Assembly: GCA_002509495.1 (NCBI GenBank) | Contig: DAEV01000038.1 | Span: 1-26,637, forward strand | Reading direction: 5' to 3' | Source: Methanolinea sp. UBA473 | GTDB taxonomy: Archaea; Halobacteriota; Methanomicrobia; Methanomicrobiales; Methanospirillaceae | DNA: 26,637 nt | Part shown: in pieces, positions 7,989 to 15,900 of the stretch | Layout: each line of letters starts with the position of its first letter | Numbering within the stretch: position 1 is the first letter of the stretch | Notes under the pieces: model-generated | What the model was told of the DNA's origin: nothing | Databases searched by the model: none | Seen by the model: only the letters and a program-made list of their open reading frames with translations | Translations under genes and position numbers: made by a program

Positions 7989-8077
7989 GGTTGCGGTACC
8001 TTTTCGGATCCGGCAAAACAGGTTCAAATTTGCCTCCGGAATGATAAAAGTGTCGCCTGGTTTCAAATCCCGCAACC
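7989..8077. repeat. Long-range complementary arms in a divergent intergenic region
   Basis: GGTTGCGG (7989-7996) and CCGCAACC (8070-8077) are exact complements 73 bases apart. Between them GGCAAA and TTTGCC form a smaller stem. The layout could fold as an outer stem closing an inner hairpin, upstream of the gene at 8166 or within the leader of the minus-strand gene at 7959. I tested it as a tRNA and rejected that (see rejected list). Confidence 0.35.
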
Positions 8078-8165
8078 ACCGTGTGGAATAAGGCAAGGCA
8101 CCCCCGCGATGGAAATTTTTGTAACTTCCCGATTGATTCATCAGGAAAGAGCGCCCCTGGGGTGT

Positions 8166-8594
8166 ATGGACATCACGGAATGCATCCGGTTCGCGAACGA
8201 GAATTCCGTTGCGTGGCTCGCGACCGCGGACGGGAACCAGCCCCGCGTTCGGCCCCTCCAGATGTGGTTTGCGGATAGAACGGGGTTCTATTTCCAGACC
8301 ATGACGACCAAAGACCTGTACCGGCAGCTGAACCAGAACCCCAATGTCGAGCTGGGCTTCTGGAAACCGGGCGAAGGGGGCGGGACCGTGCTCCGTGTCG
8401 CCGGCCCGATCGAGTGGGTGGACGACCCTCTCATGAAACGCCAGTGCTATCTGGACAGGCCGTTCCTCGCCGCAATGGGCTTAAAAGAGGACTGCCCGGA
8501 ACTGGTACTGTTCCGGATCGCGAAGGGAGAGGCGTACACCTGGACGTTTGCGACGAACCAGGAACCGAAGAAGAAGATCCGGTTCGGGGAATAA
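8166..8594 (+). CDS. Pyridoxamine 5'-phosphate oxidase-fold flavoprotein
   Basis: This 142-aa protein belongs to the split beta-barrel PNPOx-like superfamily, whose members bind FMN, F420 or heme and act as small oxidoreductases. Family marks are the N-terminal helix, then NSVAWLATADGNQPRVRPLQ (the conserved 'dG.prvRp' strand), FYFQTMTTKDLYRQL with its (T/S)-x-K-D-L-Y flavin-binding block, NPNVELGFW, and a C-terminal ELVLFRI-KGEAYTW strand. ATG 8166 is used because the family normally begins with MDI-x-E just before the first helix; the frame is open to 7959 but that extension has no domain. In methanogens F420 or FMN is likely, but the sequence does not decide. It lies 280 bases before the nitrogenase-like operon on the same strand; a functional link is possible but unproven. 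Confidence 0.85.
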   Translation: MDITECIRFANENSVAWLATADGNQPRVRPLQMWFADRTGFYFQTMTTKDLYRQLNQNPNVELGFWKPGEGGGTVLRVAGPIEWVDDPLMKRQCYLDRPFLAAMGLKEDCPELVLFRIAKGEAYTWTFATNQEPKKKIRFGE

Positions 8595-8680
8595 CACCCG
8601 TCACGCAAGCTCTTGCGGAGGAACGCCATGCCAATGGTGCTGTCCATTCCACAGGGTGCGATCAGGGCGGTCCGGAATGG
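8595..8680 (-). pseudogene. Relic of the 5' end of a DUF3795 gene
   Basis: The minus strand reads PFRTALIAPCGMDSTIGMAF followed by LRKSLRDGCYS. This matches the intact DUF3795 protein encoded at 4617-5069 (PFRTTLIAPCGMDCAICMAY, LREKNHCDGRYS) over about 30 residues. Two of the conserved cysteines have become Ser and Gly. No start codon is present at the proper place, and the gene body after ~30 codons is absent; the reading frame then runs into the oxidase gene. It is a decayed fragment lying between 8594 and the repeat pair of the nitrogenase-like promoter. Confidence 0.75.
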
Positions 8681-8686
8681 TAGTCC

Positions 8687-8789
8687 ATTCGGTGAGGATG
8701 AGAGGGGAGATCTCCAGTAACCTGGCTATTTGTCCTCCGTGCTTGATGGGTGAGTGTGGAGAACGGTTCCATCGTATTTCACGGCAACC
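8687..8789 (+). repeat. Distal copy of duplicated promoter plus 5' gene end
   Basis: This ~103-base direct repeat matches 8812-8914 at a constant offset of 125 bases, with about nine differences in the best 99 bases. It contains a copy of the promoter and the first ~13 codons of the nitrogenase-like D gene (GTG at 8750 onward gives SVENGSI, then VFHGN). Its frame ends at a stop at 8843. The TATA region here reads CTATTTGTCC, so this copy is probably a weak or dead promoter. Confidence 0.85.
8706..8715. promoter_or_regulatory. Candidate operator palindrome upstream of the nitrogenase-like operon
   Basis: GGAGATCTCC is a perfect 10-base palindrome in the distal repeat. In the proximal repeat the same site (8831-8840) is GGTGATCTCC, one base away from perfect, and lies 11 bases before the TATA box. 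That position suits a repressor or activator site. It is not the GGAA-N6-TTCC operator known for the methanogen nitrogen regulator NrpR. Confidence 0.35.
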
Positions 8790-8811
8790 ATCGTCGCGGT
8801 GAGTGTGGAAG

Positions 8812-8914
8812 ATTCGGTCAGGCTGAGAGGGGTGATCTCCAGTAACCTAGCTATATAACCTCCGTGCGAGATGGGTGAGTGTGGAGAACGGTTCCATCGA
8901 ATTTCACGGCAACC
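8812..8914 (+). repeat. Proximal copy of duplicated promoter plus 5' gene end
   Basis: This is the functional-looking partner of the repeat at 8687-8789. It carries the intact TATA box at 8851-8858, the start codon at 8875 and the first 13 codons of the D subunit gene. Similarity to the distal copy stops after CGGCAACC at 8914. Confidence 0.85.
8851..8858 (+). promoter_or_regulatory. TATA box of the nitrogenase-like operon
   Basis: CTATATAA at 8851-8858 is preceded by AGTAACC, a plausible BRE-side sequence. Its centre predicts transcription start around 8880, right at the first codons (GTG 8875 and in-frame GTG 8881). The mRNA may therefore be leaderless, or translation may begin at GTG 8881 rather than 8875. 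Confidence 0.65.
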
Positions 8915-10302
8915 TGCGGCAGTTGCTTTCCAAAGTGGAATCCGGCGAGATGATTCCCAAGCTGCAGGCTTCCCACGCACCGATGTGCAAATTTTTTACG
9001 GCCTACTACGTGATCAGCGGCATCCGGCACGTGGTTCCCCTTGTCCACGGTCCTACGGGATGCCCGCTGTACATGTCCGACTTTGTCAGGACCCGGGAAT
9101 GCTGCGAGATCCGGGGCATCCCGCTCGAGCCGACGGCCTGCACTACTCTTGATGAGAGCAATGTCATCTACGGAGGCGAGGGAAAACTCCTGGAGGCCGT
9201 AAAGGAGGCGTATGCGAAGTACCACCCCGACCTGATCGTCATCCTCTCCTGCTGCTGCTCCGGGATCATCGGCGACGATGTCGAGAGCATCGCCAGGGAG
9301 GCGGAGAAACTGGTCGGCTGCCGGGTGCTGGCGCTCCGGAGCGAGGGGTTCGGCGGGGATTTCCGGAGCGGGTACGAAGACGCGTTCAAGCTGATCATGG
9401 ACCTGATGGACCCCCCGAAGACGACGATGAAGGGGACGATCAACATCCTCGGCGCCCGGTGGGGCCCTTCCCCCACCGAGTTCAACTGGGACCTGGACGA
9501 GATCGAACGGCTCCTTCGCGAGATCGGGATCAAGGTAAACGCCGTGATCGCCGGGGGATGCACGGTCGAGCAGATCCGGCATGCCCGCGAGGTGGAGCTG
9601 AATGCCTCATGGTGCTACGACTGGGGGCAGAAACTCGGGGACCTGATGCAGGAGCGGTTCGGAATCCCGTACAGCCGGACAGGTCAGCCCTACGGGCCAT
9701 CGGCTACGAAGGAATGGCTGCTGGGCGTGGCGGCACCGCTCGGGATGCAGGAAAACGCGGAGGAGGTGATCGAACGGGAGATGCGGGAGGTGGAGCCGGA
9801 CCTTGCCTACTTAAACGAGGCCCTCTCCGGAAAAACGGCAATCATCGAGATCTCGGAATTCCCCGGACCCATCCGGGCCCTCTCGCTCGCACGGATGGCA
9901 GAGGAATTCGGCGCACACCCTGTCGTGATCAATGTCCATCCCTACACGATCAAGGAGCGGATGCCCAGCATCAAGTATATCCTCGAAACGGGTGTCAACC
10001 CGGAGATCATCCTCACAAAGGGGCTCTTCCGGCTGGGAAGTTTCCGGTCGTCGAAGGAAACCGAGGACGAGCTGGAGGCGATCGTCCGGGAATACGACAA
10101 CCCGATCTTCTTTGGGAACTCCGGAAGGTTCCCGCCCTGCCCTGTGGTGAACTTAACATTCATGAACCCGGCCTTCCAGCCCCATTACGGATTCAGGGGG
10201 ATCAAAAACCTCGCCGCTCTCGTCCGGCAGGGACTGGAGAACAAAGACCTCCCGCGATCGAGGCTCTTTAAGGGGATGCTCTATGGGACCGGAACGCGGT
10301 AA
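8875..10302 (+). CDS. Nitrogenase-like component 1, alpha (NifD-like) subunit
   Basis: This 475-aa protein is a NifD/NifE-family subunit of a two-component metalloenzyme. Three cysteines match the NifD P-cluster ligands: C38 (APMCKFF), C63 (HGPTGC) and one of the CCC triplet 126-128 in LSCCCSGIIGDD. The fold signatures YGGEGKL and RSEGFGG follow. C247 in ASWCYDWGQKLGDLM aligns with the NifD cysteine that ligates FeMo-co. The cofactor histidine expected before PHYGF (residues ~428-440) is absent, and the NifD glutamine/histidine pair after EGF.G is not kept. Loss of the histidine with retention of the cysteine also occurs in NifE scaffolds. It is therefore not a N2-reducing NifD. Start GTG 8875 is uncertain (8881 is possible). 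It overlaps the K-like gene by 20 bases. Confidence 0.88.
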   Translation: MSVENGSIEFHGNLRQLLSKVESGEMIPKLQASHAPMCKFFTAYYVISGIRHVVPLVHGPTGCPLYMSDFVRTRECCEIRGIPLEPTACTTLDESNVIYGGEGKLLEAVKEAYAKYHPDLIVILSCCCSGIIGDDVESIAREAEKLVGCRVLALRSEGFGGDFRSGYEDAFKLIMDLMDPPKTTMKGTINILGARWGPSPTEFNWDLDEIERLLREIGIKVNAVIAGGCTVEQIRHAREVELNASWCYDWGQKLGDLMQERFGIPYSRTGQPYGPSATKEWLLGVAAPLGMQENAEEVIEREMREVEPDLAYLNEALSGKTAIIEISEFPGPIRALSLARMAEEFGAHPVVINVHPYTIKERMPSIKYILETGVNPEIILTKGLFRLGSFRSSKETEDELEAIVREYDNPIFFGNSGRFPPCPVVNLTFMNPAFQPHYGFRGIKNLAALVRQGLENKDLPRSRLFKGMLYGTGTR

Positions 10303-11632
10303 AGAGCCCGCCGGGCCTTCCCGGGAGTCCTGCACCGACCCCTACCTCCGGTGTGCCTTCCACGGTGCTGCCCTGACTGCGCTCGGGGTCTCCGGCTCCG
10401 CCCTGCTCGCCCATTCCCCGCAGGGGTGCGAGTACCTGGTCAACAACGCCTTTGCCGCACAGGAATGCGACTACATGGAGACGATGACCGTCTGCACCAA
10501 GCTCTGCGTGGACGAGATTGTCCATGGAGGGGAGGAGATCCTTGCCCGCACGATCCGCGAGGTGAAGGGGCTCCCGATCTCCGCCCTGTTCGTGGTCTCC
10601 GCCTGCGGGCCGGAGATCGTGGGCGACGATATCGTGGCGGTCTGCGAGTCCCTGCAGCCGGAGGTGAAGTTCCGGCTCGTCCCCATCGCAAGCCCCGGGT
10701 TCAAGGGATCGCAGTACGACGGCATCGACATCGCCCTCGATACCATCGTAAAACGGCTGGTTGCAGAAGGCGGGAAGAAGGTGCCGGGCTCTGTCTGCCT
10801 TGTCGCCCCCCACGCGAACGCCAACCCGACGTGGCCGGCTGACCTCGCGTGGGTGAAGCAGACGCTCTCCCGGATGGGAATCCCGGTGGTGGCTACGCTC
10901 ACGCACAGGACCCCGCTCTCCGAGATCGAACACGCGGCATCCGCCGAGACGACCCTCGTGCTGAGCCACGACGCAGGGCAGAAGGCCGCAGATTCCCTGG
11001 CCGCTGCATTCGGCATGGAACAGGTCTGTAAGGGGATCCCCCTGCCCATCGGGATGACCAACACGCAGAGGTGGCTGGCAGCACTCGGGGAGCGGTTTGA
11101 TGCCCGGAAACCAGCGGACGAGATGGTTTCTGAAGGCGAACGGATGGTGACGGCGACGTGCCGGCGCAAGTGGCCGATGTCCCGGTTCCTGTACCGGACC
11201 CCGGCCGCGATCGTTGCGGATGCCACGGTCGGGATCCCGCTTGTCCGGTTCGTGACCGAGGAGATGGAGATGACCCCTGAACTCGTTGCTCTTTATTCCT
11301 CGGCACGACCTGTGCGGGAACTGCTGGAACGGGAACTGGGCAGCCTGGGCCTGACTCCGAAGGTCGTGTACGGGACGGACGTGTACAGGACCCGGCAGAG
11401 CCTCCGGGAGGTGATGCCCCGGGTCGTGTTCGGCAGCACGATCGAGCGGCACGCGAGCGAGGGGATTCCCGTAACCTACGTGGTCGAGGTGGTGAGGATG
11501 ATGCGCCAGTTCAGGATGATCAACAGGGAGTATTTCGGGTATACCGGCATCCTGAATCTTTTCGAGTGCGTCCAGAATGAATGGACGATGGCCTGGCGTT
11601 CGAAGGAGAAACGGTACAGGGCGAAGTGGTAA
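10283..11632 (+). CDS. Nitrogenase-like component 1, beta (NifK-like) subunit
   Basis: This is the 449-aa partner of the D-like subunit, presumably forming an alpha2-beta2 enzyme. Three P-cluster-type cysteines are present: C24 (RCAFHGA), C49 (HSPQGC) and C108 (VSACGPEIVGDDI). The pattern V-H-G-G-E-E around residues 79-84 and SPGFKGSQYDG match the NifK framework. Retention of all three cysteines argues against NifN, which lacks most of them, and points to a full bridging 8Fe or paired cluster at the D-K interface. Additional cysteines (C62, C71, C75) are found between the second and third ligands. AAGGGGA lies seven bases before ATG 10283, and the start sits inside the end of the D-like gene, indicating translational coupling. 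The C-terminal ~120 residues (FVTEEMEMTPELVALY onward) are conserved in style with NifK. Confidence 0.88.
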   Translation: MGPERGKEPAGPSRESCTDPYLRCAFHGAALTALGVSGSALLAHSPQGCEYLVNNAFAAQECDYMETMTVCTKLCVDEIVHGGEEILARTIREVKGLPISALFVVSACGPEIVGDDIVAVCESLQPEVKFRLVPIASPGFKGSQYDGIDIALDTIVKRLVAEGGKKVPGSVCLVAPHANANPTWPADLAWVKQTLSRMGIPVVATLTHRTPLSEIEHAASAETTLVLSHDAGQKAADSLAAAFGMEQVCKGIPLPIGMTNTQRWLAALGERFDARKPADEMVSEGERMVTATCRRKWPMSRFLYRTPAAIVADATVGIPLVRFVTEEMEMTPELVALYSSARPVRELLERELGSLGLTPKVVYGTDVYRTRQSLREVMPRVVFGSTIERHASEGIPVTYVVEVVRMMRQFRMINREYFGYTGILNLFECVQNEWTMAWRSKEKRYRAKW

Positions 11633-11633
11633 G

Positions 11634-12479
11634 ATGAGACAGATCGCGATCTATGGGAAAGGCGGGATCGGCAAGAGCACGATCGCCTCGAACCTCTCGG
11701 CCGCACTCCACGAGATGGGGCATACGGTCATGCAGGTCGGCTGCGATCCCAAGCGGGACTCGACGAGGATCCTTGCCGGCGGGAAGTTCATCCCCGCGGT
11801 GCTGGAAGAGCACCGGGAACAGCTGCGGGTGGGAAAGGACGAGTATGCGATCAAGCTGGACAATATCGTCTTTCAGTCACCCGGCGGGATCTACCTTGTG
11901 GAGGCAGGAGGACCGGAGCCGGGCGTCGGGTGCGCCGGCCGGGGCGTGCTGACCGCGCTTCAGATCCTGAAGGACCTGAACGCGTTTTCCACCTACAAAA
12001 TCGACGTGGCGATCTACGACGTGCTCGGCGATGTCGTGTGCGGAGGGTTTTCGATGCCCATCCGCGAAGGGTTCGCAAAAGAGATCTACCTGGTCTGTTC
12101 CGGCGGGTTCATGAGCATCTACGCGGCGAACAACATCGCCCGGGCCGTGCAGCGCCTGTCCAGGCGGGGAGACACCGGGCTTGCCGGGATCATCTGCAAC
12201 AGCAACGGGGATGAGGCGTTCGAACGTGCGATGATCCCGGAGTTTGCGAAGAAGCTCGGGACCCCGTTTGTCCGGTTCGTCCCGAGGAGTCCCGTGATCC
12301 AGGCCTGCGAACTGGAGAGCAGGGCCGTGGTGGAGCACTCTCCCGAGTCGAAGGAAGCGGGGATCTTCAGGGACCTAGCAAAGGCGATCATGGAGAACGA
12401 TTCCCGGGTGATCCCGACGCCGGTGAACGATCTCGCGGAGCTGGAGGGGATGTACCGGCAGCATCTTCCAAAGCGGTGA
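11634..12479 (+). CDS. Nitrogenase reductase-like (NifH-like) Fe-S ATPase
   Basis: This 281-aa NifH-family protein is the ATP-dependent electron donor of the system, a homodimer expected to hold one [4Fe-4S] cluster. Visible motifs: P-loop GKGGIGKST (residues 8-16), switch I VGCDPKRDST, the first cluster cysteine C100 in GVGCAGRG (including the arginine that is ADP-ribosylated in some NifH proteins) and the second cluster cysteine C136 in YDVLGDVVCGGF. Length and spacing match functional NifH, BchL and CfbC proteins. ATG 11634 starts one base after the K-like stop; the frame is open further upstream but the P-loop must be near the N-terminus. Gene order is D-K-H, unlike the H-D-K order of nif and vnf operons. 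Confidence 0.92.
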   Translation: MRQIAIYGKGGIGKSTIASNLSAALHEMGHTVMQVGCDPKRDSTRILAGGKFIPAVLEEHREQLRVGKDEYAIKLDNIVFQSPGGIYLVEAGGPEPGVGCAGRGVLTALQILKDLNAFSTYKIDVAIYDVLGDVVCGGFSMPIREGFAKEIYLVCSGGFMSIYAANNIARAVQRLSRRGDTGLAGIICNSNGDEAFERAMIPEFAKKLGTPFVRFVPRSPVIQACELESRAVVEHSPESKEAGIFRDLAKAIMENDSRVIPTPVNDLAELEGMYRQHLPKR

Positions 12480-12530
12480 GAGACAGGTGAGGGGATGGAC
12501 ATATCCCGTGGGAATGGCGGAAACTCCCTT

Positions 12531-12567
12531 TTTCCCGGTTTGAACCGGGAAAGCTCTGATCCTTTTT
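12531..12567 (+). terminator. Terminator after the nitrogenase-like operon
   Basis: TTTCCCGGTT and AACCGGGAAA are perfect 10-base arms around a 2-base loop (12531-12552), followed by CTCTGATCCTTTTT. This resembles an intrinsic terminator and closes the D-K-H operon about 50 bases after its stop codon. The rest of the 452-base gap to 12932 contains the relic at 12700-12831 and nothing else recognisable. Confidence 0.65.
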
Positions 12568-12699
12568 CCCCTGTAACGCCTTACCGGGACAGCGCAAATA
12601 GAACGGTTATTGTATCCCGGAGCCCCCAAGTCCTTCTCCGGGATCCTGCTTTCAGGGAAGTCCGGAAGGGCGATCATCCCCCGGTTCTTTCAGGTCACA

Positions 12700-12831
12700 G
12701 GCATGCCAGATCGCGGTGTGATACACTTCCGCAGCCCTTTCCCAAGGGTCTCCGCGGGTGCCAGGGGCGTCCGGGAAGGGGAGGGTCGTTCTGTTCTTCC
12801 CGGACCGTAGGGTCCCCCTGTTGGTTTCAGC
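12700..12831 (-). pseudogene. Relic of a paralogue of the 166-aa exported protein
   Basis: On the minus strand this region reads ETNRGTLRSGKNRTTLPFPD and later ERAAEVYHTAIW. It lines up with the C-terminus of the protein at 7459-7959 (EITRVTIRVGRNVTTLTFPT, RASEVYNTAMGM). The DNA is also similar: for example GAGGGTCGTTCTGTTCTTCC here against GAGGGTCGTTACGTTCCTCC there. No signal peptide, start or full domain survives. It is a broken gene fragment just beyond the terminator of the nitrogenase-like operon. Confidence 0.7.
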
Positions 12832-12931
12832 GATTCCCGCGGAGGAGGGAGGGGATGGAGCTGCGACCGTCACTCCCCTTTCCATCGCCATGTGTTCCCG
12901 GAATTATCTTCCGCCGTCAGTAGGAAATATC

Positions 12932-15900
12932 CTATTTCGGTTCTTTTTTCGGTTGTTTGGCTGCCTCCTTGAGGGTGTCCACGAATCCCTCGTTGAGCTT
13001 ATCCAGGTAGGTTTTTACCCTGGTATTGAGATCATTCACTTCGTCCTCGAGGTTCTTTCGTGGGGCCATGTCCAGGGCATGGTCGCAGTGTGCGAATGCC
13101 ATCCGGATATTGATCTCCTTCTCGTCCGTTTCGCGGGCAAGGGCCGTGCAGATGTGAGCAAGGTGATAGTAGTATTCGGGATCCGGTTTGAGGGCGATCG
13201 CCTGCTGGATATATTTTTTTGCTTCATCGAGGTTTTTCGGATCCCGGTAATTTTTATAGGCAATCCAACCCCGTTTATCATTCACATCTGCTGCGATATC
13301 CAGGAGATCCTCCTGCTGGAGGAGTTCTCTCATGAGATAGAGAATCCGGTCCGCTTCGTTCACGAGCGCCACTGCTTCCGCGAGCCCTGCATCCCGTTCC
13401 GCATAGGAGTATGCCATGCCGAGGAGTGTGCGGATATAAATCTCCCCTGCATAGGATACCTGGTTCAATCGGCCCTGCGCAGGCTGCACCATCAGTTCCT
13501 GTTCAGGATCCGAAGGAGCGTCCGGAGTTTTCCGATCCTGAACCAACCGACCGAACTCCGAAAAAATATACATGAAATAGTTCTCACTCATGCAGTGGTC
13601 CCTCTTGTGAAGGAGGGATTCCGCACAATTAAGTGCACAGTAATAGTAATCCCAATTCGCTCCATGCGTATCGGAATTGTTCCTGCCTGACTGGATCATT
13701 GCCATTTCGAAATTGGATAAGGCTTTCCCGTATTCGGAAATACCGGATTGACACAGTCCCAGGTTAAATGAAACCAGGAGATGAAACAGATCCCAGTCAT
13801 TCCCGTCCGGATTCCTGAGTTCCTCGACTTTTATTGCTTCCCTTGCACTTTCGTAATAGGTGATCGACTGTTTCCAGAAGTTATCCTTCTCTTCCCTGTT
13901 GTGGCAATAGTTGCCCAGGTTGAAATAGCATCCAGCGATGGACATCAGGGTCTGCACGCTGAAAGGTTCCAGGAGAAGTGCAGCTTCAAAGAAGAAAAGG
14001 GCCTGTTTATAGTCTCTTGCATCCAGGAGACACCGGCCCCAGGCGTAATTTTCCCCAAATCCCAGAGGATTGTTGTGCTGGATTTTTGAGGCGGTCTCGA
14101 ATGCTCTTGTGTAATTTTTCTCATTCCGGGTTTTCTCGTCCAGTAATGAGTTCACCAGATCAATTTCTATCTTCCGTTCCCTGACCTCCCTTGGATGGTG
14201 GTCGATTAAAAAATTGTAGGCGGCCTGATAATCTTCGCTCCGGCCCGATATTCGGGCCAGCTGGTAGGAGATCATACCGTAAATCCAGGTAAATGCTTCA
14301 GGTTCTTCATTATAGCAGGGGGAAATGAACTCCCTTGCCTTCAGATAACACGCAATCTTCTCTTCGGGTGTTCCCGATTTCGCGATATGGTATAAATTAT
14401 AGGCAGCTTCCCATTTCAGGTTTTCATCCAGTTCTTCCGGGCTGGTGGAGAGAAGATCGTTTTTTACCTGGCCCAACCGGCTCATGTAGTCGAACTGTTC
14501 TTCAAAAGAGGAAGGGTACCCTTCCCTGGTAAAATCCCTCTGGAAGTTCAGGATGTTGATCAGATACCGGCTCTTGCCGGAATCCGGCATTACGCAAAGG
14601 AGCTCGGTCCTCCAGCGGGGAGAGAGCTGCTCTTCCATGCAGCTCGGGCAGGAGAGAATCTTTCCGATCGCGGTCTCCATTTTCTTCAGGTCGCCTGCCT
14701 GTTGGGAAGAAAGGGCCAGGAACAGCCAGTACTTTAAATGTTCGGGATCGATCTGTGTCGCCACCCCGAACGAATCCATTGCATCCTTGAACTGGTTCTC
14801 GGCGTAGTAGACGATCCCCAGAATGGAATGGAGGTTCGCGTTCGTCCTGTCGATCGAGCGGGCCTGACGGAGGAGCCATTCAAGGGAACGGTACTGCCTG
14901 TTCGGCGGGGGTGTCCGCTCTCTGTTCACCAGGGGGGGAGTCCTCCCGCATTCGGAATGCGAAAAGCAGGTTCTCGCGAGGTCCCATAGCGCGGTGCTGC
15001 TGACTTTCCGGAGATCGGATGCCCTTGTGAAGAGGTCGTCCGTCCGCCGGAACTGGGACCTGCAGAATCCGTACCACGAGTCCCGGACGGCAATCCTGTG
15101 GTGGTCGAAGGCAAGGTTGAAAAAGGAACGGCTCCTGTCCCTGTTCGTTCTCCTCTCATCCGGATCCGAACATTCCCGTTCGAGCGTCCGGTATTTCATC
15201 GCGAGTGTCCGGTAGCAGACTCCGATCAGGATATGAAGGAGAGGGTACTGGAACCTGAGCGCAATCGCCTGCTTGCAGGGGTGAACGATATCCTGGAGAA
15301 CGAGTTCGTCCAGCGACCGGTAGGACTCTTCGTCGAGCCTCAGGTACTTCTCGTTCTCCAGCATCTTCTGGAATCGGTTGTAGGAGAGGGCATAGTAGTA
15401 CTCCCACGGCTCCGGGTCCATCTCGATTGCCTTTAAGAAGGCCTGTTCCGCTGCTTCCAGGTTCCCGAGCTCTGAATAAACGACTCCGAGGTTGTACCAT
15501 GCAAGACTGAAGGTGCTGTCTTCGGAGATCGCCTCCAGGAACCTCCTTTCTGCATTTTTCAGGTTTCTGAGCTGGTCCTTTTTCGAAAGGAGGCAACTCC
15601 GGTAATCCTTCAATCCCTCGGTGAAGTAATAGGTCGCCCTCCACCTCGTCGTTCCTCCTTTGGTGAGATCCGTGAAAATCCGGCAGGCCAGCTCCCTGAC
15701 CATTGCATCGAAGTTCTCGATCCTCTTTTCTTTTTCGTTCACGACCAGATGGATCGCCCTCCCTTCGGTGGAGATCGGGAGAGCCTGCACACCCATGGTA
15801 ACGGGGAGCACGGTCCGTTTCGCGATGCTTCCTTCCACCCTCCAGCTTCTGCTCGGCGTCCCCGACATGAATGCGTTCAGGATGAAGAGATCCCCGTCGC

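Noticed and set aside
8000..8080. tRNA-like TTCAAAT loop with matching flanking arms at 7989-8077
   Set aside because: When the T-loop is placed at TTCAAAT the T-stem has two mismatches and the 8-base outer arms fall out of register with an acceptor stem; no A- and B-box pair or anticodon arm could be laid out.
10268..11452. Long minus-strand open frame (394 codons) opposite the K-like gene
   Set aside because: Composition is rich in Arg, His, Pro and Gly without any domain, as expected opposite a GC-rich gene; the plus-strand frame has clear nitrogenase motifs.
8875..12479. Assignment as CfbCD (F430 synthesis) or as true NifHDK
   Set aside because: CfbD is one ~370-aa subunit, whereas here there are two distinct subunits; true NifD needs the FeMo-co histidine and nearby residues, which are absent, and no other cfb or nif genes are adjacent.
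12758..13690. Plus-strand open frame of 310 codons opposite the end of the TPR gene
   Set aside because: Its latter part is antisense to well-formed TPR repeats and its first part covers the decayed relic; no ribosome-binding site or domain.
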